Source of the DNA: an uncultured Sulfurimonas sp.
GTDB taxonomy: Bacteria; Campylobacterota; Campylobacteria; Campylobacterales; Sulfurimonadaceae
Reading direction: 5' to 3'
Assembly (NCBI GenBank): GCA_937914675.1
Contig: CALDOC010000149.1
Location: 1-8,235 of the forward strand
DNA length: 8,235 nucleotides
The notes under the pieces were generated by a model. That model had not been told where the DNA came from and made no database searches. It was given only the letters and a program-made list of their open reading frames with translations. A program made the translations under genes and the position numbers. Shown piece by piece: positions 1-7,303 of this stretch; position 1 is the first letter of the stretch, and the number at the start of each line of letters is the position of its first letter.

Positions 1-251
1 AATATCACGCTATCGCGAGGTTTTGTCTTGAGCCATCGCCCCACCATCTCTTCGGTGATTCCCGCCAATTCGCCCGAAGGCGGCACTGGGTAAAGCTCCG
101 CCGTGTCGTAAAAGTTCACTCCCGCCTCATAGGCCTTGTCCATGATGGCGAACGCCATTTTCTCGTCCGGAGTTTGCGTGCCAAACGTCATGGTGCCCAA
201 ACATATCGGACTCACTCTTAATCCACTTTTGCCTATGTATCTGTATTGCAT
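1..251 (-). CDS. Aldo/keto reductase, Tas-like, N-terminal part (3' end cut by window edge)
   Basis: I translated the minus strand from the ATG at 251-249 and found 83 codons open to the window edge, so the C-terminal three quarters are missing. The family reduces carbonyls with NADPH on a TIM barrel in the cytoplasm. The N-terminus has the usual first strand and a GTMTFG segment (residues 19-24). It then has the catalytic Asp49 and Tyr54 in the context DTAELYPVPP, followed by an E-x-x-G-x-TEE-x-VG-x-WL segment. The YPVPP and TEE-VG-WL pattern resembles Escherichia coli Tas more than other aldo/keto reductases, from memory of that protein. An AAAAGG Shine-Dalgarno lies about 6 nt before the ATG, which supports this start. 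The gene is divergent from the MATE gene at 317. The physiological substrate cannot be told from this fragment. The family call is secure and the Tas subgroup is probable. Confidence 0.9.
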   Translation of the reverse strand, partial: MQYRYIGKSGLRVSPICLGTMTFGTQTPDEKMAFAIMDKAYEAGVNFYDTAELYPVPPSGELAGITEEMVGRWLKTKPRDSVI

Positions 252-316
252 TTTAAACCTTTTACTTTATTTATAATAAGTTATAATCTTCTCAACATTC
301 TACATAAAAGAGATAA
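252..316. promoter_or_regulatory. Divergent promoter region with two TATAAT boxes
   Basis: This AT-rich 65-bp spacer separates the aldo/keto reductase and MATE genes, so it must hold both start signals unless they lie inside coding sequence. On the plus strand two perfect TATAAT hexamers occur at 272-277 and 282-287, ten bases apart. The second lies 29 bases before the MATE ATG and would give a leader of roughly 20 nt. A plus-strand AAAAGAGA (306-313) is the likely ribosome binding site for the MATE gene. On the minus strand a TATTAT (278-273) could serve the reductase. No clear -35 boxes are seen. The spacing and sequence are observed; promoter function is inferred. Confidence 0.5.
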
Positions 317-1630
317 ATGCACACTGACTTGACGATAGGTTCCATCAAAACGCACCTCATAAAACTTTCCATTCCGGCGATTACCGGTTATTTTTTTCAC
401 ACGATGTTCAATGTGACGGACACTTTTTTCGCGGGAATGATTTCAACGCAAGCTCTAGCCGCCCTTTCACTCTCGGCTTCCATATTTTTTATGATTTTAG
501 CCATCGCCATCGGCATGAGCGAGGCGCTTACCTCTTTGGTTGGAAACGCCTTTGGCGAAAAAAACGTATCTAAAGCGCAACAAATAGCCCTCAACGGCAT
601 TGTGTTCGCGTTAATTTTATCTTTTGTTTTATCCATTTTTGGAATCATCAGCGTGCCGTATCTTATCGAGGCTCTCGGCGATCCAAGTTATGCCACGCAA
701 ACGCTCAACTACGTAAACGCCATACTTTACGCCACCCTATTCTTCATAGGCTCCTTTTTTTTCAACGCTCTGCTAAACGCGACCGGAGACACCGTTTCGT
801 TTAGAAACGTATTGATTGTAACCGCCTTTTTAAACATAGCGCTTAATCACCTTTTTGTGAACTACTTACATTTTGGCGTTGTGGGCATCGCTCTCGCGAC
901 CATCATTTCAGAATTTACCACGATGACGTATCTTTTTTACAAACTGCGTCAAACGAAACTTTGGTCTGGATTTAAAAATTTCACCTTAGACTTTAAAATT
1001 ATGGAGGAGTTGCTCAAACAGGGTTTTGGACCTAGCATGAACATGTTTATGATGGCGTTTGGAATGTACGTCATCACTTATTTCGTAGCGCCATTTGGCA
1101 AAGAAGCCGTCGCCGGATTTGGCGTTGGAATGAGGATAGAACAAATTTTTCTCATGCCGGTTGTCGGTCTTGGCATAGCCACTCTCACCATAGTTTCGCA
1201 AAACAACGGCGCGAAACTCTACAAACGCATAGCTCCAGCGACAAACCTCGCCATCAAGTACGGCTTCATCATGAGCAGCGTCGGCATCCTCTCTTTTTAC
1301 GTCTTGGGAGACTCGCTCGCGTCTTTTCTCACGGACGACAAAATCGTCATGCAACAAAGCCTTCTCTATTTGCGTATTTGCGGTTTCGCTTTTTACGGTT
1401 TCGTTCTCATCTTTATCTATCTCTCAATGCTCCAAGGAATCAAAAAACCATCCATCATCTTCCCCATAAGCGTCTACAGACAAGTAATCGCGCCAATAAT
1501 TTTGTTTAGCGTCTTTAGTTTTTTTGACTTTGAAATCCACTCTATTTGGCTAGGTCTCGACGCCATCATCTTGTCATCGGGAATTTATTTGTGGTGGTAC
1601 TCCAAACGCAGACTAAAAGAGTTGCTTTAG
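317..1630 (+). CDS. MATE-family multidrug/metabolite efflux transporter (copy 1)
   Basis: This 437-residue protein is the normal length for the MATE family of inner-membrane exporters, which use Na+ or H+ gradients to expel cationic compounds. The pattern of long hydrophobic stretches fits 12 membrane helices in two halves. Family landmarks are visible. The N-terminal LSIPA segment (17-21) is followed by N-x-TDT-FFAG (32-40). LNATGDT (153-159) precedes helix 5. The second half has GFGVGMRIEQ (267-276), followed by SQNNGA (294-299). LQGIKKPS (372-379) lies near the C-terminus, and a basic tail (SKRRLKELL) ends the protein. The ATG at 317 has AAAAGAGA just upstream, and the N-terminus has the right length before helix 1. 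It shares little with the second MATE gene in the window (4377-5702), so the two are probably different subgroups rather than a recent duplication. The substrate is not predictable from sequence. Confidence 0.93.
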   Translation: MHTDLTIGSIKTHLIKLSIPAITGYFFHTMFNVTDTFFAGMISTQALAALSLSASIFFMILAIAIGMSEALTSLVGNAFGEKNVSKAQQIALNGIVFALILSFVLSIFGIISVPYLIEALGDPSYATQTLNYVNAILYATLFFIGSFFFNALLNATGDTVSFRNVLIVTAFLNIALNHLFVNYLHFGVVGIALATIISEFTTMTYLFYKLRQTKLWSGFKNFTLDFKIMEELLKQGFGPSMNMFMMAFGMYVITYFVAPFGKEAVAGFGVGMRIEQIFLMPVVGLGIATLTIVSQNNGAKLYKRIAPATNLAIKYGFIMSSVGILSFYVLGDSLASFLTDDKIVMQQSLLYLRICGFAFYGFVLIFIYLSMLQGIKKPSIIFPISVYRQVIAPIILFSVFSFFDFEIHSIWLGLDAIILSSGIYLWWYSKRRLKELL

Positions 1631-1650
1631 CGCTTGTTTCTATGGAATAT

Positions 1651-1685
1651 TGCTATAATACAAAACCCCAAATTACGAGAGAGCC
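1651..1685 (+). promoter_or_regulatory. Extended -10 promoter and ribosome binding site of the Tsx-like gene
   Basis: TGCTATAAT at 1651-1659 is a perfect TATAAT (1654-1659) with the TGn extension. It lies 26 bases before the ATG at 1686, giving a predicted leader of about 20 nt. A convincing -35 at 17-bp spacing is not seen, which is common for extended -10 promoters. GAGAG (1678-1682) is the likely Shine-Dalgarno. This suggests the outer-membrane gene is transcribed on its own as well as by readthrough from the MATE gene. No terminator hairpin is visible between the two genes. Confidence 0.6.
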
Positions 1686-2396
1686 ATGAAAAAATCACTT
1701 TTAATCATTTTGTTTGTATCCAATTTATCGGCGTTTTCAACGACAAATGTACAGTTGTTGTATGGAACTTTTAATGACAACAGTTATGTGTATGACACGA
1801 AAAATGGCGGCAAAACGACGATTACTTTAGAACGCTACGGTTCGTATGAGTATTTTGACATGTACATGTTTGCGGATTACGCCATAGCGGACGATAAGTT
1901 CAAATATCATGATCATAAAACGGATTTATATGGAGAGTTTTCGCCAAGAGCCAATCTCGGCAAACTCTCCTCCACCGATTTGAGTTTCTCGTTTGTAAAA
2001 GAGTTGTATCTCGCTTTTCAGTACAACGCAGGAAGCGATTATCATGCTTATCTTTATGGTTTTGGTAGCGATTTGAACGTGTTGGGCTTTAATGTTTTTG
2101 GGCTCAACGTCTATAAAAAGAATCAAAACATTGGAAAAAATACACACCAATTATCTCTTAACTATGATAGTAAAAAGATTTATGAGATGTTTCATCTCAA
2201 CGGTTTTGTCGATTGGACGGGATACGACTTTTTGGCGCAAAACCAATTTTTGCTAGATATGTCAAAACCTTTTCATATCGACAACTTGGAAATAGGCGCC
2301 GAATGGCACTACTATAGGCAAAAAGCGTTAAATTTGAATTTTAACGCGCCGGTAAACTCAAACGCTCTTCAAGCCATGATTAAATACTCTTGGTAA
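1686..2396 (+). CDS. Tsx/OmpK-family outer-membrane channel protein
   Basis: This 236-residue protein has a signal peptide (Met1 to about Ala16: KK, hydrophobic core, LSA). The mature part is rich in alternating aromatic and polar residues and ends in IKYSW, a C-terminal aromatic as recognised by the BAM machinery. It is therefore very likely a small beta-barrel. Two blocks resemble E. coli Tsx as I recall it. One is TLERYGSYEYFDMYMFAD (47-64), corresponding to the Tsx YLEYEAF-DWFDFYGYAD strand pair. The other is EFSPRANLGKLSSTDLSF (84-101), followed by KELYLAFQY (105-113). Tsx is a nucleoside-specific channel and the wider family includes OmpK phage receptors. The match supports the fold more firmly than the substrate. 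It is somewhat shorter than Tsx, which has about 270 mature residues. Its stop lies only 3 bp from the convergent ligA stop. Confidence 0.8.
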   Translation: MKKSLLIILFVSNLSAFSTTNVQLLYGTFNDNSYVYDTKNGGKTTITLERYGSYEYFDMYMFADYAIADDKFKYHDHKTDLYGEFSPRANLGKLSSTDLSFSFVKELYLAFQYNAGSDYHAYLYGFGSDLNVLGFNVFGLNVYKKNQNIGKNTHQLSLNYDSKKIYEMFHLNGFVDWTGYDFLAQNQFLLDMSKPFHIDNLEIGAEWHYYRQKALNLNFNAPVNSNALQAMIKYSW

Positions 2397-2399
2397 TAT

Positions 2400-4349
2400 C
2401 TAAATCTTTGCTCTCATCTCATCTTCCCTCAAGCAAACAACGCCTAAACTCATAGCCTTGTCGTACTTGCTTCCGGCGTCTTCGCCGTAAATCAAAAAGT
2501 CCGTTTTTTTGCTGACGCTTCCCGAAACTTTCGCTCCGAGGTTTTCGAGCGTCTCTTTTATCTCTCCACGACTTTGGCTCATGGTTCCCGTTAAAACCGC
2601 CGTCTTTCCCTTGAAGGGATTCTCTTTCGCCTCTTCGCGTTTCACTGGTTCGAGTGGTTCTAGGATGGCTTGAAGTTTTATGATTGTCTGGGCGTTTACT
2701 CTTATAAACTCTAACAGCGATTCCGCCATCTCCTCGCCTATTCCATCGCATGAGACTATATCTTCTTTAGTTGCGTTTACAAAACCAAAACCAAAAGCTT
2801 CACTTATGGTCTTAGACGCGACTTCTCCTATGTGTTCAATCCCAAGAGCGTTGATGAAACGCCAGTATTCGCTTCCCCTCGCGTTTTGTAGAGCGTTTAG
2901 AAGATTTTGAGACTTTTTCTCCTTAAAACCATCAAGTTCTAGCAATTTTTCCAAAGTCAAGTCAAACAAATCCACAACGCTTTTTACAAGGCCGGAATGA
3001 AAAAGCGCTTCCACTATTTTGACTCCCAAACCATCTATGTTGAGACATGGCTTTGAAGCGAAGTACATAATGGAGTTTACGACTCTAGCCGAGCACTCCA
3101 AGTTTTGACACTTGAGTAAAACGCCCTCGTCAAGAAGCTCACTCGCGCAAACGGGACAACGCGTTGGACGAGCGTACTTTATTTCGCTACCGTCTCTCTC
3201 ATGAACTAAAACTTTTATAATTTTTGGTATGACGTCGCCACTTCTAAGAATGATAACCTTGTCGCCGAGCCTTATGTCTTTTCTATCTATTTCGTCAAAA
3301 TTGTGCAGAGTCGCGCGCTCAACCACGACGCCGTCTATGTCGGTCGGTTCGACGATGGCAACGGGAGTCACCGCGCCGGTGCGTCCCACTTGAAGCACTA
3401 TCTCTTTTACGGTCGTTATCTTCTCAAGCGCAGGGAACTTGTAAGCGACCGCCCAACGTGGCACTTTTACCGTATAACCCATATCGATCTGAGAAGCTAT
3501 TTCGTCCACTTTTATAACCATTCCATCTAGCGCCATGGAGTATGACTCTCTGTCATGAAGCATCTGTTTGTAGACTGAATCTATCTCATCTATGTTTTTA
3601 CAAACAGCTCTTTCGGGTGGTTTTCGAAAGCCAAGATTGTAAATAAAGTTCATCTTATCATGGAGATTTTTGTGAAACAAACCATTTACGCCAACGCCAT
3701 AAGGCAAAAAGACGAGATTTCTCGCCGCCGTCACGCTTGAATCCAACTGTCTCAAACTTCCAGCCGCCGCGTTTCTGGGATTTGCGAATAGCGCTTCGCC
3801 ATTTTTTAAACGCGCTTGATTAATCCTCTCAAACTCCTCTTTAAAGATAACGACTTCACCGCGAATCTCTATGGTTTCAAAATAATCGATCGTTAAGGGA
3901 ATCGACTTGATTGTTTTTACGTTTTGCGTAATGAGTTCGCCTACCGAGCCATCGCCACGCGTAACGCCACGAACAAGTCTGCCATCTTCATAAATGAGAT
4001 TGAGACTCGCTCCGTCATACTTTGGTTCACAATAGAACGTTACGTTCTTGTCTAGTTTATACGTCTTTTCCAGCCACTTCTGGAGTCCGTCATTGTCAAA
4101 CGCGTCTTCCAAAGACCACATTCTAGACAAGTGAGATTCTTTAGTGAAACCCTCGCTGATAACGTCCCCTACTCTTTGCGTTGGAGAATCAATTAAAATT
4201 TCATTGGGATTTTCTTCTTCATAAGCGACTACTTCATGATAGAGTTTGTCATACTCTTCATCCGTAATGAGAGGGTCGTCTAGGACGTAGTAATGTTTAG
4301 CGTAAAGATTTAATTTTTCTACCGCGTTTATATAATCTTGTTTTTTCAT
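2400..4349 (-). CDS. ligA: NAD-dependent DNA ligase LigA
   Basis: This cytoplasmic enzyme seals nicks in DNA using NAD+ and is needed for Okazaki-fragment joining and repair. At 649 residues it is full length. The Ia domain carries YYVLDDPLITDEEYDKL (20-36), which binds the NMN half of NAD. The adenylation domain has KYDG with the nucleotide-accepting Lys110, then the RGDG-x-GE motif (131-137), EIRGEV (161-166) and DGMVIKVD (275-282). The OB fold follows; HN-F-ID-KDIRLGD is at 349-363. A four-cysteine zinc finger uses Cys398, Cys401, Cys414 and Cys419. The helix-hairpin-helix region spans roughly 430-550, and a BRCT domain covers about 577-649 (KTAVLTGTM, then GAKVSGSVSKKTDFLIYG). The ATG is preferred because the N-terminus matches other LigA proteins, but no Shine-Dalgarno lies at normal distance. 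It is the last gene of the minus-strand block, 27 bp after the MATE stop. Confidence 0.98.
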   Translation of the reverse strand: MKKQDYINAVEKLNLYAKHYYVLDDPLITDEEYDKLYHEVVAYEEENPNEILIDSPTQRVGDVISEGFTKESHLSRMWSLEDAFDNDGLQKWLEKTYKLDKNVTFYCEPKYDGASLNLIYEDGRLVRGVTRGDGSVGELITQNVKTIKSIPLTIDYFETIEIRGEVVIFKEEFERINQARLKNGEALFANPRNAAAGSLRQLDSSVTAARNLVFLPYGVGVNGLFHKNLHDKMNFIYNLGFRKPPERAVCKNIDEIDSVYKQMLHDRESYSMALDGMVIKVDEIASQIDMGYTVKVPRWAVAYKFPALEKITTVKEIVLQVGRTGAVTPVAIVEPTDIDGVVVERATLHNFDEIDRKDIRLGDKVIILRSGDVIPKIIKVLVHERDGSEIKYARPTRCPVCASELLDEGVLLKCQNLECSARVVNSIMYFASKPCLNIDGLGVKIVEALFHSGLVKSVVDLFDLTLEKLLELDGFKEKKSQNLLNALQNARGSEYWRFINALGIEHIGEVASKTISEAFGFGFVNATKEDIVSCDGIGEEMAESLLEFIRVNAQTIIKLQAILEPLEPVKREEAKENPFKGKTAVLTGTMSQSRGEIKETLENLGAKVSGSVSKKTDFLIYGEDAGSKYDKAMSLGVVCLREDEMRAKI

Positions 4350-4376
4350 GGCGAAATTTTATCAAATTTGACCTTA
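4350..4376 (-). promoter_or_regulatory. Short ligA leader: no Shine-Dalgarno, -10-like box close to ATG
   Basis: In the 27 bases between the MATE stop and the ligA ATG, no purine-rich Shine-Dalgarno lies within 5-12 nt of the start. An AAGG (4375-4372) is 22 nt away, too far. A GATAAAAT sequence (4363-4356) resembles a -10 element and ends 6 bases before the ATG. If it were active, the transcript would begin at or next to the ATG and be nearly leaderless. Otherwise ligA depends on translation coupled to the upstream MATE gene. This is weak evidence from a single short site. Confidence 0.25.
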
Positions 4377-5702
4377 TTAAACCTTAGTGTACAACCAATT
4401 TCTCTTTTGATACATATACCAATACGCAACGCCTTTTATAAGAGTTTCAACGTTCATGATGATAAAAATCGCGATTATTCCATAACCCATGTCGTATGCG
4501 ACGTAGGAGGGAAGAACTCTCAAAACCCACAAGGAAGTCACGTTTATGAGCAACGTAGTTTTGGTGGCTCCAGCGCCTCTTAACGCTCCCGAATATACAA
4601 ACATAATCGCAAGTGGAATTTGAGCCAAACCTACCAAAATAAGGTACTTTGAAGCAGCCGCCACCGTTAACGCGTCTTTTGTAAAAAAGCTTATCAAGAA
4701 CTCTGGAAAAATCACAAGAACGAAACCTACGCTTCCCATGAAAACGTAAGCGATTCGTCCACTAATCACGCCCATGTTGTAAGCCTTGTCGAAATGTTTC
4801 GCGCCTATGTTTTGCCCGACCAAAGCCATGGCGGCGATGGAAAAACCAAAACCGGGCATAAACGCGACGCCCTCTATGCGAAGTCCCACTTGATACCCAG
4901 CCAACTCCGCCGTGCCGTAAGCCGTTATGATGGAGACGAAAACCAAAAAACTCAAACTAGAGACGCCACGGTCTAACGCGGCGCTCCAGCCGACGCTCCA
5001 AACGCGCTTCAAATCCTTCACTCTTATGATTGGTAAAAAATCCAGCTTTGAATTCAACTTTTTGATGAGTATGAAATAGGCCAAAACGTTGAATGAGTAA
5101 GCTATGACGGTGGCTATGGCCGCGCCCTCAATCCCCATCGCCTCAAATCCAAAATGCCCAAAGATGAAAACGTAGTTCAAAAATCCATTGATACCCGCGG
5201 AAAGTAGTTTGATGTAAAGCGAATTTTTGGTGTCTCCCGCGGCTGAGAGCGCGTTGTATAAAAGATTGTCGATAAATATGACGACTACGCCCATGGAGAT
5301 AATTTTAAAGTAACTTGAACCCAGTTCGACCACGTCGCTCTTCGCTCCCATCATCTCATAAACGGCGTCGCTTCCAAAGTAACCGCCAAAACTTACGAAA
5401 ATAGAAAGGAATATGGCGAAAACCGTCAAACTGTATAAAAGAGAAGAAGCTCTTCGTTTTCGACCCTGCCCTATGAAACGAGAGATAAGCGCGTTGCCGC
5501 CGACTACGTACAGAGTCATAAGAACGTTTATAACCATCATAAACTGCATGCTCATGCCAACCGCGGCAAGCGCCGCCGTGCTAATCGTGCCAACCATCAA
5601 CATGTCTATGAGAACTTGAAGTATGTCCACTAGATGCTTTAATGCGGCTGGTATGGCGAGTGAAAAAACTTTTTTGGCGTCATGAGAAATTAAATTTAAA
5701 AT
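4377..5702 (-). CDS. MATE-family transporter (copy 2), apparent non-canonical ATT start
   Basis: This is a second inner-membrane MATE exporter. From the first canonical start in frame (GTG at 5630) it has 417 residues, but that start falls inside the first membrane helix. The frame stays open upstream as far as the lipoprotein stop at 5711-5709 and reads LNLISHDAKKVFSLAIPA, which is the normal cytoplasmic N-terminus and start of helix 1. I therefore place the start at the ATT 5702-5700 (441 residues), with GAGAGG (5717-5712) 9 nt upstream. Family features in this numbering are DILQVLIDMLMVG (26-38), LSAAGDT (152-158), YQVGLRIEG (270-278), GQNIGA (296-301) and LRGAGATK (374-381). The gene begins 6 bp after the lipoprotein stop and ends 27 bp before ligA, consistent with one operon. 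An alternative start with a -1 frameshift is described separately. The family is certain; the start is uncertain. Confidence 0.88.
   Translation of the reverse strand: MLNLISHDAKKVFSLAIPAALKHLVDILQVLIDMLMVGTISTAALAAVGMSMQFMMVINVLMTLYVVGGNALISRFIGQGRKRRASSLLYSLTVFAIFLSIFVSFGGYFGSDAVYEMMGAKSDVVELGSSYFKIISMGVVVIFIDNLLYNALSAAGDTKNSLYIKLLSAGINGFLNYVFIFGHFGFEAMGIEGAAIATVIAYSFNVLAYFILIKKLNSKLDFLPIIRVKDLKRVWSVGWSAALDRGVSSLSFLVFVSIITAYGTAELAGYQVGLRIEGVAFMPGFGFSIAAMALVGQNIGAKHFDKAYNMGVISGRIAYVFMGSVGFVLVIFPEFLISFFTKDALTVAAASKYLILVGLAQIPLAIMFVYSGALRGAGATKTTLLINVTSLWVLRVLPSYVAYDMGYGIIAIFIIMNVETLIKGVAYWYMYQKRNWLYTKV
5669..5683 (-). other. Out-of-frame ATG followed by A-AAA-AAG slippery heptamer
   Basis: On the minus strand an ATG at 5683-5681 opens a 14-codon frame (MTPKKFFHSPYQPH, then TAA). 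This frame is one base out of register with the MATE gene. Its third to fifth codons are CCA AAA AAG, so the heptamer A AAA AAG (5675-5669) sits in the correct phase for -1 slippage, followed by a run of six T. A -1 shift there yields MTPKKVFSLAIPA and continues in the MATE frame. The heptamer is the one used in E. coli dnaX. I see no strong downstream hairpin and no good Shine-Dalgarno for this ATG, so this may be chance. Confidence 0.3.
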
Positions 5703-5717
5703 AGGGACTTACCTCTC
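5700..5717 (-). promoter_or_regulatory. Shine-Dalgarno-like GAGAGG before an in-frame ATT (MATE copy 2)
   Basis: GAGAGG (5717-5712) forms the last two sense codons of the lipoprotein gene. Nine bases later comes ATT (5702-5700), in the MATE frame. Starting here gives 16 residues before the conserved IPA of helix 1, close to the 18 found in the ATG-started MATE copy 1. A second ATT (5690-5688) has no comparable site upstream. Confidence 0.4.
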
Positions 5718-6371
5718 GCTCTTAGCGTTTAAGACGTTTATCTTTTTATCTATACTTTGCGCGATTTGAGTATCTTTGGCGTATTTTCCACTCTCATGAA
5801 GCCAAAATATTACCGCTTTTTTATACCCATGAAAAGACGCCAACTTTACGAGTTTATCTCTTTGCGCGTCTGTTAAGTTCTCTCTCATGAGCGAAGCCAT
5901 CAACAAACTAGCCGTAACTTTGTCCGTTTTAAATACGTACTTACCGGCTTCTTCAAACTCGGACTTTTCCAAATAAGTGGAATATTCTCTGTACTCTCGT
6001 GGCAGCGATTTGATTTGTTGCGATTTTATGGTTTTGGTGACAAGGCCATAATAAGAGCTTAGCGTTTCATCTTCGAGTAAATCGGAAATCATTTGATACT
6101 TTTCGCATTTGTCTTGGAGTCCAGTGGATATGTTTAAGGCGCATTCCCCTAGATATATCCTTGCCAATATGGTAAAGTCGGCGCTTTTTTTCGCGTTGTC
6201 CACCGCTCTTCTCATATCGTTTTTCGCTAAAATATCGTTATCTTTTAAAAAGTTGTTCGTATAAAGAGAAAAATAATTCGCGCTCTTGTATTGCCAATCA
6301 TTTGGAGCCGTTTTAAAAGAGCAAGACGCAAACGCGAAGATGATGAAAATGTAAAAAACCAGTTTTCTCAT
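5709..6371 (-). CDS. Lipoprotein of the Mla/MCE-type operon
   Basis: This 220-residue protein has a lipoprotein signal peptide: MRK, a hydrophobic core, and the lipobox F-A-S-C with Cys17 as the lipidated residue. Phe at -3 is less usual than Leu. Ser at +2 does not match the inner-membrane retention signal known from enterics, so the outer membrane is the likely location. The mature part looks all-helical and charged, with two further cysteines (Cys77 and Cys89, by my count) that could form a disulphide. I recognise no named domain. Its ATG overlaps the MCE gene stop (ATGA, 6371-6368), indicating translational coupling and a shared role. A lipoprotein follows the MCE gene at the Campylobacter jejuni iamBA locus too (Cj1649, from memory), so an outer-membrane partner of the MCE protein is a reasonable inference. 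Its last codons supply the GAGAGG that may start the following MATE gene. Confidence 0.8.
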   Translation of the reverse strand: MRKLVFYIFIIFAFASCSFKTAPNDWQYKSANYFSLYTNNFLKDNDILAKNDMRRAVDNAKKSADFTILARIYLGECALNISTGLQDKCEKYQMISDLLEDETLSSYYGLVTKTIKSQQIKSLPREYREYSTYLEKSEFEEAGKYVFKTDKVTASLLMASLMRENLTDAQRDKLVKLASFHGYKKAVIFWLHESGKYAKDTQIAQSIDKKINVLNAKSER

Positions 6372-7303
6372 GGAAGCGTTACCTCGCTTTTTTCATCATC
6401 TTGAAGCATTGCGTCAACCTTATCCATAATCTGATTTGACTTCTCTATCGCCAATGAAATTTGATCCTTCACGTCCACTAAATCTTTGTCATAACTTCCA
6501 ACCGACTTGACGGTCGAATCAATCATTTCGAGTTTACGCGTTACGTCTTTCATGATTTTATGAACTTCTTTTATGGCGTCAGAAGATGGTTTAATGATTT
6601 TGTCATCTAAAGACCCGCTAACGTCGCTTATGTTTTTAGTTATGTTTTTAACGTCTTTCATACTTAAGTTCAGTTGATTAATGGAATTTACCAAGTTCTG
6701 AGTGGAGTTTTTGTCTCCCGTCACGCTTGTTAAAAGAGAATCTTCATTAGCCAACTTTGCGCTAAATTTTTCAAGATTTTTAATCGTTTTGATAAGTTCG
6801 GAATCTTCACTCGCCAAATATTTAGTAATCGTGCCTATGTTATCTATGATCTTAATTATTTTTTCTATAATTGGTTCCATTTTTGAAATCATATCGTTTA
6901 TGTCGTCACTCTGAATTATTTTTATCGTTGAATCGCTCTTTAGCAACGCATTGTCTAGGTTGGATTGGATTTCGATGTATGGAGAGCCTATAAGCGGTTT
7001 ACTCATTTTTAGGATGGTGTCCCTTCTAATCCATTTTTTATTTTCCTCATTTACTGAAAAAACGATAGAAACGGTACCATCGTCTTTTAAGGAAATATTG
7101 TCTATTACTCCAATGTTAAAACCAGAAAACTTCAACGGCATTCCCACGCTAAAATCTTTTGCGCTTTGCGTATTGAAATTATAATTGTATCGCTTGTCAA
7201 AAAGACCTTTTTCCGCCAACAACAAGTAAACGTACGCCGAAGTGACCACAAAAAACATTATTGTAAAAAGACCCACTGCAAACTTTATTTTATTATATTG
7301 CAT
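6368..7303 (-). CDS. mlaD: MlaD-type MCE-domain protein
   Basis: This is the periplasmic lipid-binding component of an Mla-like transporter, anchored in the inner membrane by one N-terminal helix (residues about 8-29). The single MCE domain runs from about 39 to 113. It includes the F-SVGMPLKFSGFNIGVI segment (51-67), where the G-x-x-V/I-x-x-I pattern is typical, and ends with KPLIGSPYIEI (102-112). The remaining 200 residues are helical and heptad-like, with a run of I/L-rich repeats, probably forming the coiled barrel or needle that reaches across the periplasm. I chose the ATG at 7303 (311 residues) because GAGGG (7314-7310) lies 6 nt before it. The ATG two codons upstream (7309) touches that same GAGGG and is unlikely. 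The gene overlaps the preceding ATPase-like gene by 19 bases and the lipoprotein by 4. Confidence 0.92.
   Translation of the reverse strand: MQYNKIKFAVGLFTIMFFVVTSAYVYLLLAEKGLFDKRYNYNFNTQSAKDFSVGMPLKFSGFNIGVIDNISLKDDGTVSIVFSVNEENKKWIRRDTILKMSKPLIGSPYIEIQSNLDNALLKSDSTIKIIQSDDINDMISKMEPIIEKIIKIIDNIGTITKYLASEDSELIKTIKNLEKFSAKLANEDSLLTSVTGDKNSTQNLVNSINQLNLSMKDVKNITKNISDVSGSLDDKIIKPSSDAIKEVHKIMKDVTRKLEMIDSTVKSVGSYDKDLVDVKDQISLAIEKSNQIMDKVDAMLQDDEKSEVTLP

Noticed and set aside
986..1357. Open frame of 123 codons on the minus strand inside MATE copy 1
   Set aside because: It is highly charged, has no family features or ribosome binding site, and lies wholly antisense to a clear membrane protein gene. 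It is a shadow frame.
1631..1653. Terminator between MATE copy 1 and the Tsx-like gene
   Set aside because: No stem-loop followed by a T-run could be found. The spacer is better explained by the extended -10 promoter.
5628..5630. GTG as the start of MATE copy 2
   Set aside because: It lies inside membrane helix 1. The upstream in-frame residues match a MATE N-terminus.
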